In this document: piece after piece, positions 48,599 through 62,495 of the stretch
How positions within the stretch are numbered: position 1 is the stretch's first letter
Layout of the letters: each line of letters starts with the position of its first letter
Source: Mycteria americana
Taxonomy: Eukaryota; Chordata; Aves; Ciconiiformes; Ciconiidae
DNA length: 64,000 nucleotides
NCBI RefSeq assembly: GCF_035582795.1
Contig: NC_134365.1
Coordinates: 135,869,077 to 135,933,076 of the forward strand
Reading direction: 5' to 3'
Program-made: the position numbers and the translations under genes
The notes under the pieces: model-generated
The model's input: the letters and a program-made list of their open reading frames with translations, nothing else
Told to the model about the DNA's origin: nothing
Databases searched by the model: none

Positions 48599-51500
48599 CT
48601 TTTATCTTACTGGTATCAGCTAGCAGTGGACCTAAGTTTCATATTGGATTTTCATTACCATGGATTTTAAAGTGCTGCCCCTTTTTTTTTTCAGTTCTCA
48701 TTTTATATACAATGATCTGTCATTGTTTCCTGATAACTTGCTCTGTGTTGTTTAGTGGTGAGTTCTCCCTGCCTCATGTTTTTGAATACCTATCAAGCTA
48801 TTATCCAAAACTGCTGAATCTGATAATTGTTCATTTACATGCAACATTCTTAATCTGCTACCCTGCAATTTCTTTTATCTTTGAAAAATCAATCCTTTTT
48901 AATTTTTATATTTTATAGATACAATTGATTGTTGCCATATTCTTTTTCCAGAATATATGTTGGATTGGGACTGTTGGCATCTATTCAGTTCTTAACGAAG
49001 AACAACATTAAGAATGAGTTTTAATATGAGCAATCCTATGGCTCATGATGAACTTTCTGTGTTAGGAAATTACTGTGTGTTTACTTTAAAAAGAAAAAAT
49101 CTAAAGAAGTTTTATTACTGCCTGTGTAAGATATCGAGCAGATGTTTCCCATACTGAAGATATCTATTATAATGTGTATTTACTTTCTGTACACTATGGG
49201 CAGAACCTTGAGAAGCAGTTCCTCTTGCTCCTAGGGTGGGAATTCTCTAAAAGATGCTTGCCTGTAGCCATCTCTTGGTTTACTAGTTGGAACCGTACCC
49301 AGTAAGTATCTACTAATGCTTAAAGACTGAGTAGTGAGGTCCATCTCATTGTGAATAGTAACGACAGGGTCTTTGTTAAAAGTGCTATCCCTTATCCCTT
49401 TTTCCCCACTCTGCCTGAAATTGTAGCCATTTACTTAAAGTCATAAGACACCCCCACCCCCCACCCCTCCCGGCAAGCTTATCTATCTTATTTAGTATGA
49501 ATCTATAATATAATGATTCTTGGAATTGGTACCTTTGATGACAAAACCAGCAAACTTTAAGGACAGAGTGCAAAGAAAAAGATCAACAGGAACCTCTTTT
49601 TCCTGTCTGCAGGCAGATTTTCTAGTAGATGATTTTTCAGTAAACCACTGAGAAGAGTGCTGCAAAACCACCTATATTCCATAATAAGAGTATGATGTCT
49701 CTCTCTTCTGCTTGAGTGTACTCATTACTGACTTCCCATCGTTTGAAATCTTATCATGTGTGACTTATGCCTTTAGTTAGTTATTGCAGACCAGCAGGTA
49801 ATGCAGAATGACCCTGATCTTAAGAAATCACTAAACTTTCTAAGATGCTTTGCTAAAGGGGAACTATAGCACTTGTGAGAGCAAACTTACAACAAATTGT
49901 GAAATAGGGGCTTGATGACAGAAAGATGAAGTCTCTTTGCTCAGCCTGTGCTAGAAACAGGCTGTCAACAAAGTAATTTATGTTATGCAGAAGTGGGTGA
50001 TGGTATCTACCTAATAGAGAAGCAACAAGGATGCTTGCATACATTGACTGTATCTCCAGGAAAAAAGAGAGGCAATGTTTTTAGACTGAAAGCCACGGAT
50101 ACCAGACATTAGTGTGAAGCTTTTTTGCACAAAATAAAAGCAATTTTACACAGGAACAGTGAGCCTAGGAGCTAATTGAGGATTTTAAAAATTCTTCAGA
50201 ATTATCCCATGCAGAAAATCAAACTACAGGCACTGTAGTGCATTCATAAACAGCTTAAGAGACATAGTCAAAAGGTGAACATGGCTTGGTTAGTGATGTT
50301 ACAGGTAGAGTGATTCAGCCTCTTTGTGCTCTTACCAGAGCTGCAAAGGATCTTTCTGTTCTGGATGTACTAAGAAAGCAAACGTGATGTCAAAGTTAAA
50401 TGTCTGACCTGTGTCTATGGAAAGGTGATGCTAGATAGAAAGAGATGTAGCTTTCACTTGTCTACCTGAAACTTTATCAGGGCTTATTGCCTGAAGTGCC
50501 ACAGTATTTGGCTACAGTGTTAAGTGAAGGAGTGGCCTCTACAGTTGCATGAGTTTTGGATGTTCCCATTTTGGTTCCGTGAAATCCTGTTTCTGTAGCT
50601 GATCATCCTTTTACCTCATGAGGGATGTACAGCAATCTGTTTTGAGACCTGCAATGTTTCTTCGACCATTTGACCACAGCATTTAGAGATGTCACTGAAG
50701 TCAGCAGGATGAAAGTCGACTGAAAGGAAGACAAGCTAGAGAGAGATTGGAGTCCCGAGGAATAAAGCTAAAAGTTTGCCTGAGAAAAATGAGTATTCTT
50801 CTGACAGTCCAGGAACTATGTTAGATCATTTGTGAGTACAGTGGAATATGTTGAAGTCTGTTTCTGTTGTTTTGCTACGTATGAACTTCTCTAACCAACA
50901 TCCTGCATAAGGCAGCCCCAAAATGCATTGTCTGATACCTGTCTCTGCAGCCCCATCTTCACTCAGAGCCAATGTTAGACTTGGGAGGGGGCCCAGACAG
51001 AGACTGAAACATGGGTCCTCCTTACTTCTGTACCATAGTTGAACCACTCTTAACATAACCCGAATTTCTTGTCCTTGAAACTCTTTTTCTTCATGTTACA
51101 CCATGAAAGGGGAAGGAGGAAATGTATGTTCTGGATCCTAATTTTCAGGCTCTGGCAGCCACTGAAGGAATCATTATTGCCTGTACCCAGCTGCCCACCC
51201 TGAAGCCCTCTGCAGGCCAGTGTCCCCACTTCAGAATTGGCAGGGGTGCTTCAACTTCTTCAGTCCAAAGGCTAGTATGTCAGGGTACAGTAAACATTTG
51301 TCACTAGTTTAAGCTAATATACGGTACAGTAACTAGTGTAGCTGAGCTGTAGGCACATGCTTGTCTTGCTGACTCTGTTGCAGGGATTGTAATCTCTGAC
51401 AGGAAGGTGAGAATGACAGCTGAGGACATAACTTCTTAAATAAACTTTGACAAACCTTCCTGCTGCACTTTATCTTTGCCCCTGGGTGTGACAGTGAACA

Positions 51501-53448
51501 GTGGGGAAGGGGTTAAGGGTTAGCTCTCTGATGCTTACCTCAGCAGGCAGGGTTTGCTGTTTTTCTGAGGAATACTTAATATTTTTTCTTTCTTTTCTCC
51601 TGCAATTGGCTCAATGGCTAGGGGTGTATTTGCTTTAAATCTCAGGAGATGTATATACCACAGAATACAGAAATGTAAAGAGATGCAAACCAGCCATCTT
51701 CAAAGTGGGAAGGTGGTGGCTGAGAGGCTAGGACTGACTAGGTTGGATATTGTGCTGCTTTGATACAACAGCAGAGCTATCGGGACCTGATCTTTTATCT
51801 CTGTATGGTACTGCTCATCTAGAGCAACTACAGGTGCCTCCAGCAAAGCTCTGCATTGTGCCATCGAACTAAATATTCTGATAACAAGACCCTGTAATAT
51901 ACCAGTATTGTAATCTTTTTATATCCAAGTGCGTGAGGTGAGTTTTAAATGACAGTAACAAGCCTGATGCAATCCATCAAGTTGATATGTTACTGTGTTA
52001 TGATACATCTCAGGTGCTGTGACACATGTATTACATTCAAGAGGTGTATTTTGCTTTAATGATGTTAGTTGGGGTCAATTTCCAACATTAAGTGTTCTTG
52101 CAGAAATGCTCATTTGTGTTCAGAGATTTGCATGCTTTCGCTCAACAGTGGAGAATGTTATTTTCTACCTGTCACCTGTGAAGAATGGATTTGTATCAAC
52201 CCTGTTGCTTTTTCTGTGTGTAACCGGAAAGGCTTCACTTTGGTTCAACTTGCATGTATTCTGTGAAATAGCTCCTGTAATGTCAGTTGAACAAGCTTAG
52301 AAACATGCAAATAAGTAACCATGCACTGGTTATCCAAATAAATAACCATAAATAGGTTAGGTGGAATTAATTAACTTTCCTTTGGTATATTGCCATGGGC
52401 CAAATGCAAGATCAGAGCTGTATTCAGAGAATGATGATGTTGTTAAAAATAAAAAGAAGAAATATACCCTGATTCTCTAATGGAGAGAGATTCTGTTCTA
52501 TTACTTCTCCTTTTGGACCTAACATCTCTTTTTAGTTGTGATGGGTCATGTGGAAAGAAGTACTGACAATCCAAACCTAGTATGAGTCCTACCTTTTAAT
52601 GAAGTTGTTTGCATCTCTCAAAAACTGGTGCTAACCATGCAAATTTGGACTTTTTTCATTGTTTCAAGATGAGATTATGTACATGTGCATGCACTGTCTA
52701 TGTGAAGTGACTCATTTCTGTGCCATGACTTTTGGATAAAGGAAAAAAAAATTAGGAATGCAGTTCTTTTTTTCCTGTTCTTTCCTCTGCATGAAACTTA
52801 CTTGCGTGAAAAAAACCAATAACAAAACCAAAAACCAACCCAACCTACAACTGTCCATTTTCTCTGCTTGTCTTTCTCTCCTCTTGAGCTTAAGTATTAA
52901 ATATGAGAAGGCTTCCAGGAATCTGTCTGTGAACCCTTTATCACTGGGTTTTGTAGCTAGGAACACATCAGATGATTTCTAGGTGTTGAATCAGCTAAGA
53001 AGGAATATTCTCGCGGAATATAATACAAGTTGTGTGTGTGTCCGTTTTGTTTTAAGTTACTCTGCAAGTAATATTTTTCACTGTATGATTAGAAGTCTTA
53101 CTGATTCTCACTAAATAGGCTTAGTTAGACAGAAGCTTTTACACCCATTACAGCCATTACAAATGATTTAGAAAATTTGAACATTTAGGATTATTCTGAA
53201 GAGGTGAACGACTGCATCTATCCTGAGCTGCCTTTGATCTGAAGACCAACTATTGTCACACAGCCCTTGAAAACACTGTAGTTAAGGTGTTTTTGTTTTG
53301 TTTTTTAAATATTGCTTAAATGTTTTTTGGGAAATGACACTTTTCTGCAGCATTTTCTGGAATTCTTCTTATAAGTAAATGTTCTGATTACTGATAGGAG
53401 GAAAAAACCATGCTGGCTATGCGTACCAGTCAGCAAAATCTAAAGGTC

Positions 53449-53468
53449 ACTTTTGTTTTGTTTTGTTT
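53449..53468 (+). repeat. (TTTTG)n microsatellite
   Basis: Three to four TTTTG units occur here; a related run lies near 59598-59620. Confidence 0.8.
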
Positions 53469-55472
53469 AAGAATGATACACAAACATATTTTTCAATATA
53501 GTTCCTAAGTCACTCTGAAGGAATCTGCTGTGCCATTTGACCATGAGATGTTGGCAAGCAGATCTCTGGTTCTGCCTTGTTGCATTTCAAGTTGACTCTC
53601 AGTGACATCAGAGAGCTCCTGAAAAGAAGCTGTATAGGAGGCTGACAGGCTTGAGTCAACCAGGGTGGGTGCATGAGGCTGCTTATGGGGAGCCTGGTTC
53701 CTGGCCACTCATCTCCTTTGCAGTGATTGCATGCTTGTTCAGTTTTGCTGTGCTGTGTGTAGCATGTTCTTCATAGGTTTAAGAATTGTTTCTCTAAGAC
53801 CTGAGGTCACAAAATTAAGTTAAAAAAAAAAAGAAATATTTGCTTATGTTGGTTAATTACATTGCTTTAATTTCTATCCTGCCATGAAACAGACAAATTA
53901 TGATAGATACGCTCATTTTATGTTCTGCAGTCATGTCCTGCTTTTATCAGTGTAATCATACATTGCTTTTTTAATCGTCAAATTACACTTGCATGTTAAC
54001 AAATGGTGATGTACTCCCTAGTTAAAAAGTAACTAATGTTCCTGGTTTGCAGCTGTAGAAGCTTGAGGTAAAGCTCTTCTGATGTGTAAGGAATTCGTGC
54101 AGAACTCGGGTGAGAACTTCAGACTTTTTGGCTTCCTCTATATTCCACTTATAAGATGGCCTCAAGTCCAAACTCGCTGGTTGTCCATGCTGGCTGCAAA
54201 CCTGTGTTCAATTGATACTCAGGGCATACTTCTACTTCGACGCACATGGAGGAGCAGCCCCAGTGGTGGTTGCTTGGCCTAGCTGCTGCCTCTTTTCACA
54301 CTGCAGTGATGTTACGCGGCTGAAATTAGGCAGTCAAGATAGGTGTAGGGTCTTTCTTAGGAGGACCTCAACATGGTTTGCCACTTGCAGATGAAATTTG
54401 TGAACATGGTAGGCTCTGTTTGCCTTGCGCTTCAGCACAGATGTGCATTGCTTTAGCCTCAGGCTGCCTTTGAACAGCAATGTGGGTGCCTGAGGGTGAG
54501 CCAAGAGAGGGAGCGCAGCTGTTGCCTTATCCTGCTCCCTGGCACACGCTTGCTATAAACAGCATAACTCCAGTCTGTGCTGAGGTCAGTGTGATTCTGC
54601 TGGCAGCTGATGGGCCAAACGTGTCCCACAGTATGATTTCACCTAGCCTGTCGTCTTTCTCTCAGGAGTGCTGCAAGTACCTTCACTTTTTCCTGGGAGG
54701 TTGGGGTGGCTATAGAGGCATGTCAGGAGCAAAAGCTCCATCACTGTAGTCTGCAAGGAGGGACCCAAAGCTGGGACATTAATTCTGACACTTAAAAGTA
54801 TTGGATCACTGTGTCATGGTAAACTGTGCTTGCTTTGTTTATCCTTCGTAGTATTCAGCCTGACAAGGTAAATGATTCTGCTGTGGTGTTCAAGGTGGCA
54901 GAACTGAAACTTTTCAGATATTCTCTGGTAATGCTTCCGAGCATTTAAACTTTCATCTAAGTCAGTAGTTCAGCAACAGTTATGCCTTGGAGCTTAAAGC
55001 CAAATGGGATTCACAACTTTAAAAAATGTACCCCAGCTTTTATTACATTGAAAGTACATGATCCCAGCCTTGGTAAGCACGCTCTTTCATTGACCGAAGC
55101 GGGCTCTGATGACAGGCACAAATCCAAAACAGTAATGGCACTGTTAAGACTACATCCCTAGCTTTCTGCTGATCTGGGGTGGTATAGCTAAATCCAGTAT
55201 TAAGGGCAGTACCCTAGTTTATCATAGCTGAACTTGTGCATGTATAGCTGTGTCCACTGTAGCATATACTGCTTTTCTGCTTAAATTATGTTTAAAAATT
55301 CTTCAATATCTCTTTAAAGTAAGAAACAAATGGTAGTTGTAAATAGAATAATCTTGAAGTGCTTTTTAACCCTGTTTCACTCAGTATAATTTTTTTTGTT
55401 TCATTTTGTATCAAGTTATGGAAGGAAATGTCTAGACTCTCTGCTGTTTGTTTTTTTTCTTCTCCCGTTTAG

Positions 55473-55582
55473 GAAAATATGCCTTCATGCACAGAACTGT
55501 AGCTCAACCACTGATGGCCATTGGCCTCTCCAACATTTTGAGAAATGTTGTTCACATAGTACCTAAAGCTTTTGAAGTCTAA
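55473..55582 (+). other. Exon-like open segment in MAP3K15 intron 1
   Basis: A long pyrimidine tract ending in cccgtttag (55441-55472) is followed by a frame, open from 55475 to TAA at 55580-55582. It reads KYAFMHRTVAQPLMAIG and continues for 35 residues. The two leading bases would complete a Gly codon with the last base of MAP3K15 exon 1, so splicing would keep frame and yield a truncated product of about 146 residues. AATAAA follows at 56268. I do not recognise the peptide. A second frame is also open for about 30 codons, so chance is a real alternative. Confidence 0.25.
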
Positions 55583-56063
55583 GCCCAAAATGCATTAGTT
55601 CTGGAAAACAAACACACACCCATGTAAATAAGCATGATGATGAGCCTTCCCTAAAACTCTTCAGTTTCCTACTGGTGTCAGCAGTGTTTTCCATGAATTG
55701 TCGTACTCCATTGCCTCCAGGCCTGTCAAAAACAGAGTTGTAGATTCATGAAACTGATTGTGGGGAAAATAATATGGGAGTTACTTGGTTTACACTTGGG
55801 ATACTGACTTATTTGCCACTTGATTGCCTTCCTCTCTCCTCCCTGCTTTAAATTTGTTACAAATATTTAGTAGCTAGCTCAGCCAGAAGAAACTGTATTG
55901 ACAAGTGTCTTTGCCTTAGCAATCACAGAAAGGCTGCAGGTTTTGTCTAATGCAGAAAAATATCTGCCCATAATAATTTCATTCAGGTGAGACTAGCTGC
56001 ATTAACTCTCCTGTTGCTGCCTTTCCTTCACAGCAGTTGAAGAAAGAAAAAGGATTTTTTAAA

Positions 56064-56077
56064 TTTTTTTTTTTTTT
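56064..56077. repeat. T14 tract
   Basis: Fourteen T are flanked by aaa on both sides in AT-rich intron. Confidence 0.9.
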
Positions 56078-56812
56078 AAATTCTGCTAACTTGTGCGTGT
56101 GTTGAGGGGAGAGATTTCTTGTTAGTTTTGCCTTTGCTCTGAGAGTGACAAGATGAAACTGGAGTTGGGAATTGGTAAATGAAAACAGTACAAGGCTGTA
56201 TTCTGTCTGTGTGTTGCTTTCCAATGGTGCTAGACCAGTCATCTCTGCTGCTCTAATCTTAGTCGATAATAAAAATTTGCAGGAGAAAAGCTAATGTTTA
56301 CAATGGCGTTACTGTTTGGCACTAGGCTTCCTTACTTAGCAGAGCTTCTGTGTGCACAATCATGTTTAACAGAGTAACTGTCCACTTTTATCAGCATCAT
56401 CTCTGTCTTCTGTGGAACTGAGTTATTTGTTTCAGATATTTTCTTTGTAAGCGGATGCTTAACATGCTTCAGTCTTTAAACCCAGTCTGAGAAAAGGACA
56501 TGATTATCAAGCTCAAAGCCAGACATTGTGCCTGTTCCTACTGCTGTTGTTCATGGTCCTTAAGATAACTGACGAATTATGGGTTGTTGTCAGGTAGAGA
56601 AAGTATGCAAATCAGAATGAAAGGAAGTCTGAAAATGGTTGAGATGGATTTTTTTGTTTTCATGGTAATTAAGTTTCAGAGTTGATAAACTTACCTTTTT
56701 GCTTATTATAACAACTACAGAACAAAACTAGGCAAGTCTTCATCTAGTTTTTGGAAAACCAGAAACTGTCTTGACTTTCTGGCTTGCAATCAAGGCACAA
56801 AAGAATGCTTGA

Positions 56813-56836
<24 letters not shown>
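56813..56836. repeat. T24 homopolymer
   Basis: A run of twenty-four T. It could be the poly(A) tail of a minus-strand retroposed sequence, but the flanks show no recognisable body and no target-site duplication. Confidence 0.9.
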
Positions 56837-56843
<7 letters not shown>

Positions 56844-58215
56844 AATGCCTCTTCAGATTCCTTGTTTTGAGTAATGATTGCCTCTGAGAAGATATAATAC
56901 AACTTCTGAGAAGAATAACAAGTTAATTTCCTTAACTTTTGGTATTTTGGTCAATTTTAAAGATGGATGTTCAGAATTTAGGATCTTAAATCTAAACTTT
57001 CTTGCATACTCCCACCATGACACATTTACAAGGTACACATTAGCAATGTACTGTTGATCCTTTTCCTTCAATATGACTTCAAATTTGAGTTTCCACCTTA
57101 CAGTCCCTAAAAGAGGTGGCAGTTGCTATTCTGTCCTGTCTGTTTAATAAATCTGTGGGGCCTCAGATCTGACTTTGGTAGTTGCTCAACCCTAACTTGG
57201 ACTTGTATTTCATCAAAGCTCATAAAGCTTTAGGGATTCATGTAAAATGAATGCTGCAATGTGTTGAATAGATCCTTTCCTCCTTCTGGAGCATATGCTA
57301 CTCTTCATGAAAATACTCCCTGTTGTCACAATCCCTGAACACTTTTAACAAATCCTTTGAAAAATATGCTGATTTAGTCTTGTCTTGCAAGCCTAACACT
57401 TAATTCCAGCTAGTGAACAGCAGCCAGACTAGTGCCAAAAGAAAAAACAGTAAATGCCCACTTTCAACAGCATTTGACATCGTCTGATAGCCTGGCTGTC
57501 TCATAGTCATACTGCAGAACACAGTAAAAAAGATGGTTCTAATGGTGCGGAGGCAGCCTTGTGGCTGGCCTGGCCACAAGTAAGAACTATGCTGTAAAAG
57601 CACAGACCCAGTTTTCTGGCCTGGCCCATAACTACATGACAGTCTGTCAGAGCACTGATTCCAGGTATTCTCCAGCAGAATTCAGTGAATGTGGCTAGTA
57701 ACATCCTTTGTTTGGAAGCAGCGTAATGCAGGGAACTATGTTCTGTCGTCTTTTGTATCTTTGAGGTTGGTAATAAGATAATCATGAGACGTACTCAATT
57801 ACCAAACAGCATCCCAGTGATGCTGATTTTTTACATACAGTCTGTCACAGTTAATACCATTGCTGTGATTATGAGAACTTAATCTTTGAATGAAGGCTAG
57901 TTTAGTCAAGTGAAATCAGGCAGTATCAGAACTGATGGGAAGATTCTGCTGATGTATGCTGAAGGCACACAGCCCATGTGCATCAAAATGCCTCAGGACT
58001 CTGTACAGTGTTTGGATAACCTGATAACACAGATTTCCAAAACATTTTCTAAGAAACTGCTTGCCATCTGAAGAACACCTGAATTACTGCTGTGAAGTTC
58101 TTTTTTCCTCATTGCATCTGAAACTGTGCTTGTAAAACCAGCACACGGACTCTAGTGATACAAAATTCAGTGTTCTGCCTGCTCCATGGCTCAAGACTGA
58201 CTTACAGGCATAGGC

Positions 58216-58234
58216 ATACATACATACATATACA
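58216..58234 (+). repeat. (CATA)n microsatellite
   Basis: About four imperfect cata units lead into a tata step. Confidence 0.75.
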
Positions 58235-58316
58235 GAATTCAGAAATCTTCAAAAGGGAAAATTTGCTTAGTAGAAAAACTTGCACATTAATAAAGATGCT
58301 CACTGTTTCTGTAGCG

Positions 58317-58344
58317 CCCCCCCCCCCCCCCCCCTTTTTTTTTT
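58317..58344. repeat. C18-T10 homopolymer junction followed by CAG
   Basis: Eighteen C run directly into ten T and then cag. The C run is among the longest possible i-motif or G4 (opposite strand) tracts here, and its assembled length is likely to be uncertain. The arrangement also resembles a strong splice acceptor. Confidence 0.9.
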
Positions 58345-58798
58345 CAGTTTTGTTTTTATTCTTCTTTGCTGATCATCCCCAAATCTGACTGTGGTCTTTC
58401 CCCAAAATAATAAGAAGAGGATGCTCCATCAAGAAGTGCCAGAGATTTCATGAAGTCTGTTTGGGACTTTGGACAATGAAAGTACTTACAGACTGCTGAT
58501 TTGAACAGCAGTATAAAAACTTCAGCTGTGGATTCAGTTGTGTGATAAATAGAATGTTGCAAGAAATCAGCTTCAAAACAATACTTGTAGAGTTAGATTA
58601 GCTTTTGTCTTGTAAATTTATCTTGGGATTTATTAAAAAGAGGAAAAAATACACCATCAAATACTTAAACTGAGATACTGTCAGCATCCATGCTAGGATT
58701 TATCTTGTGACAACTTTATGTGTATGTATATTTTGAGGCGAACCATCCTACACTACATTTAATAAATGCTCGAGACCATGTTTAGGGGCTTGTTGTAA

Positions 58799-58843
58799 AA
58801 TCACAATTTAATGTGATTCATTGTGTCTGATGAATCACAATTT
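58799..58843. repeat. Three-copy repeat with hairpin
   Basis: The 11-base unit aatcacaattt occurs at 58799 and 58833. Between the copies, gtgattcat (58813-58821) pairs exactly with atgaatcac (58830-58838) around an eight-base loop. It could be a factor-binding cluster or slippage debris. Confidence 0.8.
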
Positions 58844-61800
58844 GGAAGTACTGATATTTCTCTGACTCTAGAGAGATCCTATGATGATTAGCTTTGGGTA
58901 TCTTACTTTTAGTTATAATCTTAGTTAAAGTAGGGAAATCTAGAATGGATCTGCGGTGATAACAAACAAGCTGTGTTCATGCTTAATATTCCCTGTCTAC
59001 ACGCTGGAAGTAATAATGTGTAATGTATTTATAGGATAGTTAAAGATTAAGAAGATAATGGTTGTGACTTGCTTTGGAAAGGCCAGCTACTGAAATTCTA
59101 GATTCTGTTAATCACTACTTAGTGCCTTGAAATAGATTTTTCTCATTTTTTTAATGAATGTTGCCCATTTTTGGTATTATAGTGTTCAGTGGTACATGAG
59201 GATTTTTTCAGTAGTGCATGCAGTCTTTTAGGCTGGCACATAAAGCTTGTACTGTTTACAGGAAAGTTAAAAATAGCAGATAGAATCCACATCTGCCCAG
59301 CATCCAGAATATTAAATCAGGAACTCTGTATCTATATGTGAGTGCAAGTCTCTTGGCTCACAGAGGATGCTGTGGCTTTATGTAAACTTTATTTTCATTT
59401 GCACTTTAATAATACTGCCTTTCCTCAATTAGCATTTTCTCTGTGCATAATTTATTGTGCTTTTATGTGGGTCCTAAATGGCAGTCTAGGAGGCTATCAA
59501 CATCAAGAGGAAATCTGTAATCTAGTTATGAGGTGGGATACCTCAGTTTGGTACGTACAAGTTCCCAGTGCTATTCATAGAGATGTCTCTTGATGGTTTT
59601 TGTTTTGTTTTGTTTTTTTTAATATTTGGGAAAAATAAGAGACTCAGAGTAGGAAAGTCTCCTTTATTTTCGTATGCTATATTTTTAATTCTTAAAAGAA
59701 TAAAGGTTTTAGCTTAATCCAGATTTATGAACTTTAATGTACTGAAATCTTTTTTCTTTCCATTGTAGTGCCTTTTATTTTGATCTCTCTTCTTATCTCT
59801 TACATTTCTTTGGGCAGAAGATAAAGCTTAGCATAATTTTATGTTTTCAAATGTTTTTGATATATGTTGTTGGCCAGTGTGTGACCTGTTGGAGATGTGC
59901 AGATTTGGCAGTTTTTTTCTGCTCCCCAGCCAAGGTATTCAACATGAAATCATGGGTGACTCTCAAGTGGTTTAGTTTGGATAAATATCTAAAAGTTTGG
60001 AGCTTATCTAAACCTCCTTGGCCTAGAAATTGATTTGCCTGCAGTCGGGGAGGAAGGAACAGCCTTTCTTGTTGAATTTTGTACTTTTCTTAATTTCACT
60101 TAGGCCAGATTATCCCGTAAGTGATCTTTTTTTTGATACTTCATTCCCTTTCATTGCCTTTTATGACCCAGCGTAGGAAGTGCAGAGGTGTAGGAAAAGT
60201 TAAATAAAGTTCACCTTTCTCATTTTTCCCCCCAAACTACAGGCAAGGTTCAAGTTAGGTTCAGGGTTGGGGTGTTTTTTCTGTACACTCTCTCAACTGG
60301 CTAGCTCAGCTCTAGTAAACATTGCAGTGGAAATAGTCTCATGTGACGCTTGGCAAACTGCTGGTGCGGCAGGCAAGTGTGAAGCGCCTGTTTTTAATTT
60401 ACTCAGCTGTTTCTTTTCTTCTCTGCTGTTAAATAGGGCAGAGAAATGACAGATTCTGTAGAATTAGTAGGCTCTTTGGCTTGCAGAGAAATTTTAGGAA
60501 ATAATGCTATCCTTAATGACCTGGCATAGTGAAAAGTATGTATGATGTGAGACATCTACTCATTATGGCTGTGTAGCATCTATGTCAAATTTTTTAATAT
60601 ACTGAGAGTATATAAACAGGGAAAATTATTGAACAGGTATCTTTCTCAGATCATCTGTGATGGGTAAGTATTTTTGTAGTGTCCTGGATGTGTAGATTCG
60701 GAAGCCTTTTTCAGTCAGTGATAATGAATTTGGGAAAAAGTGAAGAGTGACTTCTGGAATCTTCATTTGCCTAATGTCTGTGAATAACAAAAAGGGAAAC
60801 AAATGTAGATTATTTAAATACTCTTTGAGAAGTTTTGAATGCTGCTTTGTTAGTATTCATTTGGGTAAAAAGATGAAATGAGCACATGGAAAGTGCAAAT
60901 ATCTGTCTTTTTTGAGGTAGGATTCAGGTGTATTGATTGCTCTGTAGATGCTTAGCTATTTTGCAGATGGAATACTACAGATGCTAAATCAGTATTTGAG
61001 TTGTTACTCATGCCAAGGTACAATTGAATGATAGAAGGGAATAGCTTAGGTAAAATATTAGGAATTTTCTTCTCTCTAAAGGCATTGGGTTTGTTACAAA
61101 CTACCTTTAAAATGAGGGCTGTTTTTCAAAGCCACTTTCTGTGTTCCAGTGGGGTATGTTGATTATTTTTTTTTTCCCCTGAAAAGCAGAATCTTAATAA
61201 CTGCATGGTCACCAAGTCCATCTTTGAAATCTCAGTTTATGTGACTAGGCTAGCATCATGCAGCAGCTGTGGGGTAGAAAGAAGCAGGGATGGAATTCAG
61301 TTTCACAGACAAGCATTCAGCTGCTTAAGCCATAATACTGCCCTTTCTCTTCCTGCAATCTTGTCAGTCTCTGTCATGGTGTCACTGCTCATCTTCTGCA
61401 GCCAGAGGCAGGTGGGAACTGCTTTGTTCACCACATACCCCGCAGTCACTTGTCTGCTGTGAGCTGTGGTGTTTGTCAGCCTGCGATAGCAAATTGCTTT
61501 AATTTACTTTTTCTTCTTTCATTTTTTTTCTTTTAACTTCTGTTGGGTGCACACTTACAAGGTTTAAATAACAGCCACTGTAAAGTTAAGTACTTTGTTT
61601 TGGCACTCAAGAAATACGATTATAAAACAGTGTGGATGACCATATCTAAGAGGTGTTTGTGTGGGTACTATCTCAGCCCAGAGTCTTTTCTACTACTTAC
61701 AGAATCGGATTTTTTTAGTTACAGATGCAAGTATGTTTTATTGTATGATATCTAAAAAGTGAGTTTTCACAAAATTAAGTTTTTAACCTTTATTTCTTTC

Positions 61801-62471
61801 AATTGTTGTAAAGTCTAACAGTTTCTTAAAGTACTTTTCCAGGAGGCTAGTGGGAAGCTGGTAGCTTGATACCACTCACAGGACTGATCAGTTGCAGTTG
61901 ACAGCGCTTCTGTCTGCTACTGTGCTAGTACTAAGTTAGGCAGAAAGTATCAAGTCAATTATAGGTTGAAGGATAAGGGGAGGATAGAATGGGAAGAGAG
62001 AGAATCAGAGATCATGGGTCATGGGAAAGAGGTAGGAGTTGCAGGCAGGCATAAGCGTTCATCTGCCTGAGCCATGAAACTGCTCAAATGGCTAAGATCC
62101 AAGTGATGAGATCTCTGTCTCAGTTTCTAACCCAGGAGCTTGAAGGCTGTAGTTTTACAAAGAAATGGTATAAATATTGATCTCTTGTGCATGTCACAAC
62201 TTTCAGAATTCATTTATTAGCAGTGTGCAGACCTTGGCAGGACCCAACTGATATGATTGTGGTTGGTGACTTTTTCGTCCCAGAGTGGGTAAATTTTTAC
62301 ATTCCTTCCTCAAGGAAGGGTAGCTGTGCAAAGAGGTGTGTACTGGGTGAGTTTCCAGTGACAGTGTGTGTGGACATTCTTTTTTTTACCTCTCACACCA
62401 CTGTGAGTTAGCTCCCTCAGACTTGAGGCTATGTTGTTCCCAGGACCTCACAAGCTATAGTATGAAAGCAG

Positions 62472-62495
62472 AAAAAAAAAAAAAGAAAAAAAAAA
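62472..62495. repeat. A13-G-A10 tract
   Basis: An A-rich run interrupted once by G. No retroposon body is seen upstream. Confidence 0.9.

Noticed and set aside
48424..48918. 164-codon + frame, hydrophobic
   Set aside because: It is T-rich sequence giving Phe/Leu/Ser runs, crosses homopolymers, and shows no family match or exon signals. It looks like a chance frame.
56813..56836. T24 as the tail of a minus-strand processed pseudogene
   Set aside because: No coding-like body precedes it on the minus strand and there is no target-site duplication.
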